This document shows, piece by piece, positions 7,260 through 16,355 of a stretch of DNA of 64,000 nt. Within the stretch, counting starts at the first letter, position 1; each line of letters starts with the position of its first letter. Location: the NCBI GenBank assembly GCA_004000035.1, contig RJAE01000008.1:90331-154330 (forward strand), in the 5' to 3' direction. A model generated the notes under the pieces. The model worked only from the letters and a program-made list of their open reading frames with translations. It made no database searches and was not told the origin of the DNA. Both the position numbers and the translations under genes were made by a program. This DNA is from Arthrobacter sulfonylureivorans. GTDB taxonomy: Bacteria; Actinomycetota; Actinomycetes; Actinomycetales; Micrococcaceae.

Positions 7260-9010
7260 GAATGGGCTCCTTCAGTGGTCGGTGTCCCGGCAGCAGCGGG
7301 CGGGTTCCGCTGGCCCGGTGCCAGGCCAAGCTGGGGCAGCGAGGCCAGTAGTTCGCGGGTGTAAGGGTGCCGGGGGTGGTTGAAGACGTCCTCGGCGCTG
7401 CCTTGCTCCACGGCCCGGCCGTCCTTCATCACCAGCACCCGGTCGCTCATGTGGTGGATCACGCCCAGATCGTGGGAGATGAACAGGTAGCTCAGGCCCA
7501 GTTCCTGCTGCAGGTCGGTGAGCAGGTCCAGCACCTGGGCCTGCACGGAGACATCCAGGGCGGAGACCGCCTCATCCAGGACGATGACTTCGGGTTCCGG
7601 CGCGAGCGCCCTGGCGATGGCGAGGCGCTGGCGCTGGCCGCCGGAGAGCTGGAGCGGATGCTTGGCCAGGTGCTCCACCTGCAGGCCGACCTGGCCGGCG
7701 AGCTCCCGCACCTGGGCTGCCCGCTCTGCTTCGCCGGGATAGTCCTGCCGCGCGAGGGCATCCAGGAGAATCCGTTCCGCGTTCCAGCGCGGGTCGAACG
7801 AGCTGAGCGGGTCCTGGTAGACCACGGTGACCGAGCGGCGGCGGGAACGCCGGGCCGCGGTCGAGATTCCGGTCCATGCCGCACCGTCCAGCAGCACTCG
7901 GCCGGCATCCGGTTCCAGCATCGCCAGCGCCATCTTGGCCGTGGTGCTCTTGCCCGATCCGGATTCGCCGACGATCCCGAGCGTCTCCCCCGCCCGGAGC
8001 TCAAAGGAGACGCCGTCGACGACGGTGCGCACCACGCCGTCGTGGCCTTGGTAGCTCTTCACCAGTCCCTCCGCCCGCAGCACCGGTGCATCCGCGGGGC
8101 GCGTGGTCCGGGGCCGGCGGCTGGTGGCGGTGATGCGGGCGCGGCCGTCCTTGCTCAGCGGGGTGCCCTTGGTGTGCTCGGACGGAATGGCGTCCAGCAG
8201 CGCCCGCGTGTAGTCGTGCTGCGGGTGGTACAGCACCTGGCGGGCCGGGCCCTGCTCCACGATGGCGCCGCCCTGCATCACGGCCACGTGGTCGGCCAGA
8301 GTGGCCACCACGGAGAGGTCGTGGCTGATCAGCACAATCCCGGTGCCGCGTTCTTTCATCCGGCCCAGCAGCTCCAGGATCTGCGCCTGCACCGTCACGT
8401 CCAGTGCGGTGGTGGGCTCGTCGGCGATCAGGATCTTGGGGTCCAGCGCAATGGCGGAGGCGATCAGCGCCCGCTGGCGCAGTCCGCCGGAGAGCTCGTC
8501 CGGGCGCTGCCCGGCGCGCAGTTCCGGCTGCGGGACGCCCACGCTGGCCAGCAGCTCCACGGCCCTCGCGGCGCGGGAGCGCGTGGTGCCCCAGCCGTGC
8601 AGCCGCAGCGCCTCTTCGATCTCCTTGCCCACCGGTCGCAGCGGATCCAGCGAGACCAGTGCGTCCTGCAGCACGAACCCGATGTCCTTGCCGCGCAGCC
8701 GGCGCCACTGCCGCTCCCCCAGCGTCCCGATCCGGTGGCCCGCCAGTTCCAGCCGCTCCGCCTGCACCGAGGCGTTGGCACCGGGCAGGCCCACCAGGGT
8801 GCGCGCGGTCACGGACTTGCCGGATCCGGATTCGCCCACGATCGCCAGGCATTCGCCCGCGGCCAGCCGCAGGTCCACGTCCTTGACCACGTGGGTCAGC
8901 CGGGCGTCCCTGCCGCGGCCGGTGCTGAAGGAGACGTTCAGGTTCCGGACCTTCAGCAGTTCCTGCCGCAGGGTGCCGGTGATTGCGGTGTGTTCCAGCG
9001 TGGCGGTCAT
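7256..9010 (-). CDS. ABC importer ATPase with two fused nucleotide-binding domains (DppD-DppF type)
   Basis: 584 residues, two complete ABC domains in one chain. Domain 1 (about 12-260) has Walker A GESGSGKS, signature ELSGGLRQR and Walker B ILIADEPTTALD. Domain 2 (about 310-555) has GESGSGKSTT, LSGGQRQRLAIARAL and VIVLDEAVSALD. Both carry the C-terminal oligopeptide-family extension (P-x-HPYTRALL-like: YHPQHDYTRALL, NHPRHPYTRELL). It energises the permease pair encoded immediately upstream. Gene ends overlap on both sides by four bases. Confidence 0.95.
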   Translation of the reverse strand: MTATLEHTAITGTLRQELLKVRNLNVSFSTGRGRDARLTHVVKDVDLRLAAGECLAIVGESGSGKSVTARTLVGLPGANASVQAERLELAGHRIGTLGERQWRRLRGKDIGFVLQDALVSLDPLRPVGKEIEEALRLHGWGTTRSRAARAVELLASVGVPQPELRAGQRPDELSGGLRQRALIASAIALDPKILIADEPTTALDVTVQAQILELLGRMKERGTGIVLISHDLSVVATLADHVAVMQGGAIVEQGPARQVLYHPQHDYTRALLDAIPSEHTKGTPLSKDGRARITATSRRPRTTRPADAPVLRAEGLVKSYQGHDGVVRTVVDGVSFELRAGETLGIVGESGSGKSTTAKMALAMLEPDAGRVLLDGAAWTGISTAARRSRRRSVTVVYQDPLSSFDPRWNAERILLDALARQDYPGEAERAAQVRELAGQVGLQVEHLAKHPLQLSGGQRQRLAIARALAPEPEVIVLDEAVSALDVSVQAQVLDLLTDLQQELGLSYLFISHDLGVIHHMSDRVLVMKDGRAVEQGSAEDVFNHPRHPYTRELLASLPQLGLAPGQRNPPAAAGTPTTEGAHS

Positions 9011-9873
9011 GATCGGGCTCCTTCAAGCTTCTTCTGCAGGTGGTGTCCCAGCACGGTGGCTGCCAGGGCAATGGCGACGATGGCCAGACCGGGCATCACT
9101 TCCAGCCACCAGGCCCGGGTGATGAACATGCGGCCGGCATCCAGCAGGGCGCCCCATTCCGGCGACGGCGGGGCAACGCCCAGGCCCAAGAAGGCCAGGC
9201 CGGACGCCCAGACAATGGACTGCCCGATGCCCAGCGTGACGACGGCAACCAGAGGGCGCATGGCGTTGGGGAAAACGTGCTGGCGCAGCACCGTCCAACG
9301 GCTGTGCCCGAGCGCGTGCGCCGCCTCCACATACCCGGAGTTCTTCACGGCGAGGACCTGGCCGCGGATCATCCGGGCGTAGCCGGGCGCGGTGCCGAGT
9401 CCGACGGCAACAATCTGGGTGGTGACGCTGGGGCCGTAGACGGTCACGAACAGCATGGCCAGCAGCAGCACCGGGAACGCGAACAGGACCTCGAGGCTGC
9501 GGTTGATCAGCCCGTCGAAAATCTTCCCGCCGAGCCCGGACACCACGCCCAGCACCACGGCGATGGCCATGGACAGCCCGGTGGCGCCGAGCCCGATCAG
9601 CAGCGACTCCCGGGTTCCGTAGACCACCCGGGTGTAGAGGTCGCGCCCGGACTGGTCGGTGCCGAACGGGTGGGCCAGGCTGGGTGCCTGCAGCGCGTTG
9701 GGCAGGTCGATGGCGAACGGATCACGGCTGGTGAGCAGGTGCGGTGCCAGCGCGGCAACCACAAAGAAAAGCACGACGGCGGCCGCCACCGCCGGGAGCA
9801 GCGGAACCTCGCGCAGCCGTTGCCACGCGACGGCGGGGACGTTGGCGGATGTGTTCAGGGTGGAGGTGCTCAT
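9007..9873 (-). CDS. ABC importer permease, DppC/OppC type
   Basis: 288 residues, six helices. The N-terminal pattern HPFGTDQSGRDLYTRVVYGTRESLLIGLG is the DppC/NikC family signature and the EAA loop (EAAHALGHSRWTVLRQHVFPN) that docks to the ATPase is clear near residues 183-203. It pairs with the DppB-type permease upstream. Overlaps both neighbours by four bases. Confidence 0.95.
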   Translation of the reverse strand: MSTSTLNTSANVPAVAWQRLREVPLLPAVAAAVVLFFVVAALAPHLLTSRDPFAIDLPNALQAPSLAHPFGTDQSGRDLYTRVVYGTRESLLIGLGATGLSMAIAVVLGVVSGLGGKIFDGLINRSLEVLFAFPVLLLAMLFVTVYGPSVTTQIVAVGLGTAPGYARMIRGQVLAVKNSGYVEAAHALGHSRWTVLRQHVFPNAMRPLVAVVTLGIGQSIVWASGLAFLGLGVAPPSPEWGALLDAGRMFITRAWWLEVMPGLAIVAIALAATVLGHHLQKKLEGARS

Positions 9874-10952
9874 GAATTCTTCAGCCTCGGATCAATGAGT
9901 GTGTAGGCGATGTCCACCAGCAGGTTGGCCAGCACGTAGATGGCGGCAATCAGGATGACGATGCCGCAGACCACCGGCAGGTCGCGGGAGTTGACCGCGG
10001 TGACCAGAACCTTGCCCAGTCCGGGGCGGCTGAAAATGCTCTCGGCGATCACCGCCCCGGAGAACAGCGAGCCCAGCGCCCAGCCGGAGAGCGTGACGCC
10101 GGGCAGCACCGAATGCCTCAGCACGTGGCGGAGCCGCACGCCGATGTCCCCCATGCCGCGCATCCGGGCGGACAGGGCAAACGGCTGATCCATGCCCTTT
10201 TCGAATTCGGTCCGGGTGACCTGGCCGAGGAATCCGGCCAGCGGGATGCCCAGCGTCAGGGCGGGCAGGACCAGCCCGTCCAGGCCGGTGCCGCCGACCA
10301 CCGGGAACCAGCCCAAGTTCAGCGCGAACACCACCAGTAGGATCACGCCGAGCCAGTACTGCGGCAGCCCGGCCGCCACAGCTTCCAGCCCGGAGGCCAC
10401 CGAGGACACCATCCGGCTGCGCCGGGCCGTTCCCGCGATCACCACGGCGGAGATGAGCCAGGCGACCAGCAGGGAGGCGAAGGTCAGGCCGATGGTGGGG
10501 CCGACCTGGTCGCCGATCACTTCGGTGACCGGCTTGTGCAGCTGGTAGGACACGCCCAGGTTGCCCGTGGCCAGATCGCCCAGGAAGCGGAAGTACTGCG
10601 CGATCAGCGGGTCGTCGAACCCGTATTTCGCGTTGATCGGTGCCAGTTCCGCCGCGGTGCGCTGCTGGACCTGTCCGGCGAGCTGGTTCAGCAGCAGCGT
10701 GGCCCGGTCGCCGGGCAGCAGCGCCTGGATCAGGAACGTGAAGGTGGCGGCGGCCCAGACCACGCCGACGGCGGTCAGCAGCCGGCCGCCGGCGCGGCGC
10801 AGTCCCGGCGAGGTCAGCAGGTTGTTCGGCCTCGGCCGGCGCCGTCCGGGGTGGTTGGCCGCACCACCGGTGCCGCCGCCCGCGGCGGAGGCACCGCCGT
10901 CGTGCGCTGGATCCTGCAGGAGAAGGCCGGTGTTGTGCTTGAGAGTGCTCAT
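9870..10952 (-). CDS. ABC importer permease, DppB/OppB type
   Basis: 360 residues. An N-terminal tail of about 50 residues, rich in Gly/Ala/Arg and including the AHDGGAS sequence encoded by the dispersed CCGCCGTCGT motif (10894-10903), precedes the usual first helix. The rest is a standard DppB: ALLPGDRATLLLNQLAG, FLGDLATGNLGVSYQLHKPV, the EAA loop (SARMRGMGDIGVRLRHVLRHSVLPG) and the C-terminal DIAYTLIDPRLKNS. Usual family length is about 310-330, so the extension is real excess. It forms the channel with the DppC-type partner. Confidence 0.93.
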   Translation of the reverse strand: MSTLKHNTGLLLQDPAHDGGASAAGGGTGGAANHPGRRRPRPNNLLTSPGLRRAGGRLLTAVGVVWAAATFTFLIQALLPGDRATLLLNQLAGQVQQRTAAELAPINAKYGFDDPLIAQYFRFLGDLATGNLGVSYQLHKPVTEVIGDQVGPTIGLTFASLLVAWLISAVVIAGTARRSRMVSSVASGLEAVAAGLPQYWLGVILLVVFALNLGWFPVVGGTGLDGLVLPALTLGIPLAGFLGQVTRTEFEKGMDQPFALSARMRGMGDIGVRLRHVLRHSVLPGVTLSGWALGSLFSGAVIAESIFSRPGLGKVLVTAVNSRDLPVVCGIVILIAAIYVLANLLVDIAYTLIDPRLKNS

Positions 10953-10964
10953 GGCGGCCGCTCC

Positions 10965-12722
10965 TTACTCGGTGAAGAAGGCGTCGTGGAAGACCGGCTC
11001 GCCCTGCGATGCCTCCAGCCAGACGTCCTGCAGGTTCTGGCTGGTGGCCACCGTGGAGGTCTGCGTGTAGAGGCCCACGGCCACCGCCTCGTCGCTAAGC
11101 CGCTGCTGGGCCTGGGCGTAGAACGTGTTGGCCTCCTCGGGGCTGGCCGCCGAATTCGCCTTCAGGATCAGGTCCTCGATCTCCGCATTGTTGTAGAACG
11201 CGGTGTTCGCGTAATTCGGGTTCTTGGCGGTGTTCTGCCGGAAGTTGATGTAGAGGATGCCGGCGGTGGGGCTGGTCCAGTAACCCAGCTGGGCGTCATA
11301 GCTGTCCGGCGTGGAATAGGTCCCGCCGAACAGGTCAGCCTGCGTGACCGGCACCAGGTTCACCTTGAAGCCCACCGGCTTGACCTGTTCCTGCAGGTTC
11401 TGCAGCGCGGTGGCGCCCTCGGTGGTGACGATCGAGTTCAGGCCGAAGGCGATGTCGACGGCCAACTCCTGGCCGTCCTTGGTCCGGACGCCGTCCGCGT
11501 TGCGCTGGGTCCAGCCGGCGTCGTCCAGCAACGCGTTGGCCTTGGCCTGGTCGAACGGGTAGTCGTCGGCGATGTCCGTGTTGTAGCCCGGGGTGCTCTG
11601 GCTGACCGTGCCGTTGGGCTCGAACGGGACCACGCCCAGGAACGCCGAATCCACCACGGCCTTGCGGTCGGCGCTGTAGGCGAAGGCCTGGCGAACCTTG
11701 GTGTCCGCGAACGGGCCCTCAACGGTGTTCAGCGAGAGCGTGACCGGACGGCCCGGCGTGATGTACTGCTGCACCTGGAACTGGGACTTGGCCGTTTCGA
11801 AGTCCACCGTGGGCACTTCGCCGATGGCGTCCGACTCGCCGCTGGCCAGCGAGCCGAAGCGCGAGGTGTTGTCCTGCACGAAGGACCAGACCACCGAATC
11901 AACGTAGGCGGGGCCCTGGTGCTTGGCGTTCTGCGGGGCGGAGTTGTAGTCCGGGTTCTGGTTGAACGTCACGGATTCTCCGCGCTTCCACTCGCCCACC
12001 GTGAACGGCCCGGAACCGATGGGAGCCTCGCAGTTCTGCTGTTCGGTCCGCTCCTCCAGCGCGGCGGCGGACTGGATGCCGAAGTAGCCCTGGCTCAGCG
12101 CCGAAAGCAGCGGCGAGTACGGCGCGGACAGCTTCACTTCCAGCGTGCCGGCGTCCACGGCCTTGCTGGACTCGTAGTACTCCTGGATGTAGGCCTGCAC
12201 GGTGCCGTTGCCGCCGCTGGTCCAGTAGTCAAAGTTGTCGCTCACGGCCTGCGCGTCCACCGGCGTGCCGTCGGTGAACTTCACGCCCTCCTTCAGCTTG
12301 AAGGTCCAGGTCAGCTGGTCCTCGCTGACACTCCACTCCTCGGCCAGCCAGGGGACGATGCTGCCGTCCTCGGTCTGCGACACCAGCGAATCCAGCACCT
12401 GCCGCGACAAATAGGCCTGCTGGACCCAGCCGCCGTAGATGCAGGGCGGTTCCTGCAGGTGGGCGTAGCGGATGGTCCCGCCGTCCACTTTCTCCCCCGC
12501 CGTGGCGCCGGCCGCTCCGCCGGAGCCGCTGCCGCACGCCGTCAGGGCCAGCACGCCGAGGAGTGCGGCGGCGGAGGCAGCTCTCCCGCCCGGTCCCCTG
12601 CCGCGGTTGGCGCCCAGGCTGTTGCCCAGGCTGTTGCGTTGGCTGTTGCGCAGGCTATTGCGCAGCCGGGGGCGGCTCGAGTCGGTGGTGGACGGCTGGT
12701 ACGCCGGCTGGCGATTTGTCAC
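10965..12722 (-). CDS. ABC importer substrate-binding lipoprotein (SBP family 5)
   Basis: 585 residues, GTG start. The signal region is unusually long: about 48 residues of Arg/Asn/Ser repeats precede the hydrophobic core and the lipobox LTAC (Cys 63). The mature part follows the dipeptide/oligopeptide-binding plan with YGGWVQQAYLSRQVLDSLV, WTFKLKEGVKFTDGTPVDA (family-5 signature) and RQAFAYSADRKAVVDSAFLG. The protein captures the ligand outside the membrane and hands it to the permeases encoded next. Ligand identity is open: family members bind peptides, nickel, opines or sulfur compounds. Confidence 0.93.
   Translation of the reverse strand: MTNRQPAYQPSTTDSSRPRLRNSLRNSQRNSLGNSLGANRGRGPGGRAASAAALLGVLALTACGSGSGGAAGATAGEKVDGGTIRYAHLQEPPCIYGGWVQQAYLSRQVLDSLVSQTEDGSIVPWLAEEWSVSEDQLTWTFKLKEGVKFTDGTPVDAQAVSDNFDYWTSGGNGTVQAYIQEYYESSKAVDAGTLEVKLSAPYSPLLSALSQGYFGIQSAAALEERTEQQNCEAPIGSGPFTVGEWKRGESVTFNQNPDYNSAPQNAKHQGPAYVDSVVWSFVQDNTSRFGSLASGESDAIGEVPTVDFETAKSQFQVQQYITPGRPVTLSLNTVEGPFADTKVRQAFAYSADRKAVVDSAFLGVVPFEPNGTVSQSTPGYNTDIADDYPFDQAKANALLDDAGWTQRNADGVRTKDGQELAVDIAFGLNSIVTTEGATALQNLQEQVKPVGFKVNLVPVTQADLFGGTYSTPDSYDAQLGYWTSPTAGILYINFRQNTAKNPNYANTAFYNNAEIEDLILKANSAASPEEANTFYAQAQQRLSDEAVAVGLYTQTSTVATSQNLQDVWLEASQGEPVFHDAFFTE
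12613..12660. repeat. 12-bp tandem repeat inside the binding-protein signal region
   Basis: Four 12-base units (two identical copies of CCCAGGCTGTTG at 12613-12636, then two variants to 12660). On the coding strand they give the four-residue repeat NSL(R/G/Q) before the lipobox. Being a multiple of three, copy number can change without breaking the frame. Confidence 0.8.
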
Positions 12723-12872
12723 GGTGGTGCTCCTTGGGACGGCCGATCTGGGATCGGTCAGCTAGATGGGTGGAGACAGTCCAACCCACGCCCGGCACGC
12801 GGCCAAAGTTTGTTGCGGCAGCCGGCCTCCGCCGTCGTCATCCCGTCACGGCGGGACACAAAGGGGCAATGT

Positions 12873-12883
12873 TGCGTCACGCA
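12873..12883. promoter_or_regulatory. Palindrome in the divergent promoter region
   Basis: TGCGTCACGCA is a perfect 11-base palindrome midway in the 274-base region between the importer operon (minus) and the luciferase-like monooxygenase gene (plus). It may be an operator shared by both. A second inverted repeat (TCCCG...CGGGA, 12841-12855) is adjacent. The binding factor is unknown. Confidence 0.3.
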
Positions 12884-12996
12884 GCGCCTTGGAAACCACG
12901 ACGGCGACACACAACTTCCGCTGCCCGGGGTCAGGACGCCAGCATCGAGACACAAGGAAACCGCCACGAGGACACCCGAGGACAAGGACAGCCGTC

Positions 12997-14424
12997 ATGC
13001 CCAAGCCGCTGCATTTCAACGCGTTCGTCATGAACACCACCAGCCACATCCACCACGGCCAGTGGCGCCGTCCCGATGCCGGCCAGACCGAATTCAACGA
13101 CGTGGACACCTGGATCGGTTTGGCGAAGACGCTGGAGGCCGCCAAGTTCGACGCGATGTTCTTTGCGGATGTTTCCGGACTCTACGGTGACCCAGAGGCA
13201 GACTTCGACGTCTACGCACGCGAGGGCCTGCAGATCCCGTCGAACGATCCGACCGTGCTGCTCGCGGCGCTGGCTGTACACACCCAGCACATCGGGTTGG
13301 CGACGACGTCGAACGTTGTGCAGAACCACCCGTTCAACTTCGCCCGGCAGATGAGCACCCTGGACCACATCTCCCGCGGGCGGATCGCCTGGAACATCGT
13401 CACCGGGATCAACGAGAACGCCTCGCGCAACTACGGCCTCCCGGCGCTGACGGACCACACCGAACGCTATGCCTGGGCCGACGAGTACGTCGACATCGTG
13501 TACAAGCTCTGGGAGGGTTCCTGGGACGAGGGCGCGCTGCTGAAGGACAAGGAGGGCGGCCGGTTCTCCGACCCGTCGAAGATCCACAAGATCTTCCACC
13601 AGAGCGCCCGCTACCGGGTGGAGGGTCCGCACCTGCCCGCACCGTCGCCGCAGCGCACACCGGTGCTGTTCCAGGCAGGTTCCTCCACCTCCGGCCGCGA
13701 ATTTGCCGCGCGCAACGCCGAGGCCGCATTCATCATCGCGCCGACCCGGGAGGTCGCAGGGCAGATCGTCACCGACACCCGACGCCGGGCTGCCACCCAC
13801 GGCCGGCTGCCCGAGGACATCAAGTTTTTCGCCGGGCTGTCCTTCATCATCGGCGAGACGGAGGCCGAGGCGAAGGCGAAGGAGGCAGAGTACGACCGCT
13901 ACGTCTCCGTCGAGGGCTACCTCGCGCACATGGCCATCCTTGACCGCACGGGCCGGGTCTACCCGCCGAAGACCCCGTTGTCGGAGGTGGACACCAACAC
14001 GTCCAAGGGCTTCACCGAGTGGCTCTCCAAGGCCATCACCGACCGCGAGCCGCTGATCGAGGACCTGGCCTGGCTGCAGGCCCGCAACTCGAGGATTGTC
14101 GGCACCCCGGAGCAGATCGCCGACGAGCTGGAGCTGTGGCGCGACGCCGGCGTGGACGGCATCAACGTGATCAACTGGGTGATCCCGGGCTCCTTCGAGG
14201 AATTCGGCGAGAAGGTCATGCCGGTGCTGCGCGAGCGCGGCCTGGCCCAGAGCGAGTACGCCGAGGGCCCACTGCGGCAGAAGCTGTTCGGCTCTCCCCT
14301 GCTCAACGACCGGCACCCGGCTGCCGCCTACCGCGGTGCCTTTGCCAACGGCCCGGCCAGCTGGGAGGAAGCCGGAGCTGCGGCGCCTGCCACGGAGGAC
14401 TCAGCCGAGCAGGCCACGGTCTAG
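12997..14424 (+). CDS. FMNH2-dependent monooxygenase of the NtaA/SnaA/DszA family
   Basis: 475 residues from the ATG at 12997; reading upstream in frame gives only non-homologous sequence. It is a bacterial-luciferase-like TIM barrel of the NtaA/SnaA/DszA type: FNAFVMNTTSHIHHGQWRRP at the N-terminus, FDAMFFADVSGLYG, TSNVVQNHPFNFARQMSTLDHISRGR, WNIVTGINENASRNYG and PVLFQAGSSTSGREFAARNAEAAF are all hallmarks. These enzymes use FMNH2 and O2 to cleave C-S or C-N bonds in sulfones, nitrilotriacetate and related compounds. It is divergent from, and probably works with, the ABC importer and the DszC/SfnC-like enzyme. Confidence 0.92.
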   Translation: MPKPLHFNAFVMNTTSHIHHGQWRRPDAGQTEFNDVDTWIGLAKTLEAAKFDAMFFADVSGLYGDPEADFDVYAREGLQIPSNDPTVLLAALAVHTQHIGLATTSNVVQNHPFNFARQMSTLDHISRGRIAWNIVTGINENASRNYGLPALTDHTERYAWADEYVDIVYKLWEGSWDEGALLKDKEGGRFSDPSKIHKIFHQSARYRVEGPHLPAPSPQRTPVLFQAGSSTSGREFAARNAEAAFIIAPTREVAGQIVTDTRRRAATHGRLPEDIKFFAGLSFIIGETEAEAKAKEAEYDRYVSVEGYLAHMAILDRTGRVYPPKTPLSEVDTNTSKGFTEWLSKAITDREPLIEDLAWLQARNSRIVGTPEQIADELELWRDAGVDGINVINWVIPGSFEEFGEKVMPVLRERGLAQSEYAEGPLRQKLFGSPLLNDRHPAAAYRGAFANGPASWEEAGAAAPATEDSAEQATV

Positions 14425-14473
14425 TACTGACGCCGATCCGGCTCTCACGACGAGCAGCCAGGATCTACTCGCA

Positions 14474-14516
14474 AAAGTGTGCGGTGTGAAATCGACTTTC
14501 ACACCGCACACTTTTT
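14474..14516. terminator. Bidirectional intrinsic terminator
   Basis: A perfect 18-base stem (14474-14491 with 14497-14514) and a five-base loop, ending in TTTTT on the plus strand and in a run of T on the minus strand. It separates the convergent monooxygenase and PfpI-family genes. Confidence 0.92.
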
Positions 14517-14534
14517 GGATTTTCGGGGCGCCGA

Positions 14535-15095
14535 TCACGAGGTCTCGGCGAGTACGTCCTTGATCCCGTCGACAAACTGGTCCAGGTCGCCGGGGTTGCG
14601 GGAGGTGATCAGCGTCCAGCCGTGTTCACGGTCGATCACCACGGGTTTGTCGTCCCATTGGCCGCCGGAGTTCATGATGTCCGCCTTGAGCGAGATGTAC
14701 GAGGTCAGCGTCTTGCCTCGGGTGCGTTCGGTTTCCACCAACAGCCACGGGCCATGGCAGATGGCGGCGATCGGCCGGCCGGATTCGGCGAAGGACCGCA
14801 CGATTCCCTGGGCATCCGGGTCCAGCCGCAGCGCGTCCGCATTCAGCGTGCCGCCGGGCAGCACCAGCAGGTCGTAGTCGCCGTCGGACACCTCGGGCAA
14901 GGGCTTGTCCACCGGGATTTTCTCGCCGCGTTCCCAGTCCCCCACCATCGTTTCCACCTCGCCGGCTTCGGGCGCCGCGATGAGGACATCCACTCCGGCT
15001 GCCCGGAGTTTTTCCACCGGAACCTTCAATTCGTCCTGCTCAACGCCGCGGTTGCTGACCGCAACCAGGACTTTTTTGCCTGCAATTTCTGGCAT
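14535..15095 (-). CDS. DJ-1/PfpI family protein
   Basis: 186 residues from the ATG at 15093-15095 with a GAAGGA site. The fold markers are KKVLVAVSNRGVEQDEL at strand 1, YDLLVLPGGTLNADALR, and the nucleophile elbow AAICHGPWLL with Cys 113 followed by His 114. The C-terminal part WTLITSRNPGDLDQFVDGI is characteristic of the PfpI/YhbO branch, whose members act as general stress proteins, glyoxalase/deglycase-like enzymes or proteases; which activity applies is debated. It is a single-gene unit. Confidence 0.92.
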   Translation of the reverse strand: MPEIAGKKVLVAVSNRGVEQDELKVPVEKLRAAGVDVLIAAPEAGEVETMVGDWERGEKIPVDKPLPEVSDGDYDLLVLPGGTLNADALRLDPDAQGIVRSFAESGRPIAAICHGPWLLVETERTRGKTLTSYISLKADIMNSGGQWDDKPVVIDREHGWTLITSRNPGDLDQFVDGIKDVLAETS

Positions 15096-15296
15096 GGTTT
15101 TCCGTCCTTCGTTCGGGGATCTTCGGACTCTTTCCACCTTGCCACCGCTGGGAAGCGAAGCCAAGGGCCCTGTCCGCAGCCCGGCCAGCCATGCGCCCTC
15201 GGCGCCTTGGGGCCTCTTGACGTGGCGAAACCGCGGGGATGCACTTGAAATCAGCGCACCGCCGCTTTCCCTGCGCCGGTTCAGTAAGGAGACGCC

Positions 15297-16355
15297 GTGA
15301 AGCTTCCACATCCCCGGGGTCCGGTCAGCGAGACGCTGCTGAACGCACTGCCACGCAACGATGCTGCGGATGCGCTGCCGGAACTGCTGGCCGCCGCTGG
15401 GGACGCCGCGGCCGCAACCGAAGATGTGCTGTACGACGACGATCTGCAGTTGGCGCTGTTCTGCCTGTACGAACTGCATTACGGCGGGATCGACGGCGTG
15501 GACGACCGCTGGGAATGGGACGTGCAGCTGCTGCAGGTCCGCGCCCTGATCGAGCAGCGGGTGGAGTCCAGGCTGCGCGAATCCGTGGCTGTCTCCGCCC
15601 CGGAAAAGCTGACGCCGCAGTCCGTGGCGGACCGGCTCTTCGCGCTGGCGGCGGACGACGACGGGCCAAGCGTCTCCGCGTTCCTGGCCCGGGAAGCCAC
15701 GCCGGAGCAGGCAAAGGAATTCGTGGTGCTGCGTTCGGTGTACCAGCTCAAGGAGGCCGACCCGCACACTTGGGCCATCCCACGGCTGCGCGGCCGGGCA
15801 AAGTCGGCGATGGTGGAAATCCAGGCCGATGAATACGGCGGCGGCAAGCCCGGCCGGATCCACGCGGAGCTTTTCGCCAACACCATGCAGGGTCTGGGGC
15901 TCGATCCGTCCTTCGGAGCCTACGTGGACTGCATTCCCGCCATCACCCTGGCATCGGTCAACACCATGTCCCTCTTCGGGCTGCAGCGCCGCCTGCGCGG
16001 AGCGATCTGCGGCCACCTGGCCATCTACGAAATGACCTCGTCGATTCCCAACGGCAAGTACGCACGCGGGTTCCGCCGGCTGGGATTCGGCGACGAAGTG
16101 ACCGAATACTTCGACGAGCATGTAGAAGCCGATTCGGTACACGAACAAATTGCCGGCCGGGATCTGGCCGGCGGACTGATTGCCGAGGACCCGGCGCTCG
16201 CCGCGGATGTCTTCTTCGGTGCCCGCAGCGCGCTCTATCTGGACGGCCTGGCGGGCGGCTGGCAACTAGATGCCTGGGCCGCGGGCCGCTCCGCGCTGCG
16301 GCAGCCGCTTGATCCGGGCCGGGAGGTGGCGGTCGCCGTCGGTGCATCGGTGTGA
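15297..16355 (+). CDS. Heme-oxygenase-like diiron enzyme (iron-containing redox enzyme family)
   Basis: 352 residues, GTG start with an AAGGAG site five bases upstream. It belongs to the heme-oxygenase-like family (Pfam Haem_oxygenas_2). Candidate metal ligands can be seen: Glu 59 and His 61 in YELHYGG, the EIQADEYGGGKPGRIHAELF segment in the middle, and the HVEADSVHE helix near the C-terminus. These spacings match heme-oxygenase-like diiron oxidases, which activate O2 for unusual oxidations. The following glycosyltransferase gene overlaps it by four bases and a CDGSH gene follows, so the three are likely one operon. Substrate is unknown. Confidence 0.85.
   Translation: MKLPHPRGPVSETLLNALPRNDAADALPELLAAAGDAAAATEDVLYDDDLQLALFCLYELHYGGIDGVDDRWEWDVQLLQVRALIEQRVESRLRESVAVSAPEKLTPQSVADRLFALAADDDGPSVSAFLAREATPEQAKEFVVLRSVYQLKEADPHTWAIPRLRGRAKSAMVEIQADEYGGGKPGRIHAELFANTMQGLGLDPSFGAYVDCIPAITLASVNTMSLFGLQRRLRGAICGHLAIYEMTSSIPNGKYARGFRRLGFGDEVTEYFDEHVEADSVHEQIAGRDLAGGLIAEDPALAADVFFGARSALYLDGLAGGWQLDAWAAGRSALRQPLDPGREVAVAVGASV

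Noticed and set aside
7367-9382. Open frame of 671 codons opposite the ABC ATPase gene
   Set aside because: Same reason: shadow of a gene with both Walker motifs and signature sequences.
12723-12996. SAM-type riboswitch before the sulfur-locus genes
   Set aside because: Both strands were read for SAM-I/SAM-IV core sequences and none was found; only a palindrome and weak inverted repeats are present.
10536-13190. Open frame of 884 codons on the plus strand across the binding-protein and permease genes
   Set aside because: Arginine/glycine/valine-rich shadow of the minus-strand ABC genes, with no motif and no ribosome site.
14535-16265. Minus-strand extension of the PfpI-family frame to 576 codons
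   Set aside because: The extension covers the diiron enzyme gene on the other strand; the family begins at the ATG at 15095.
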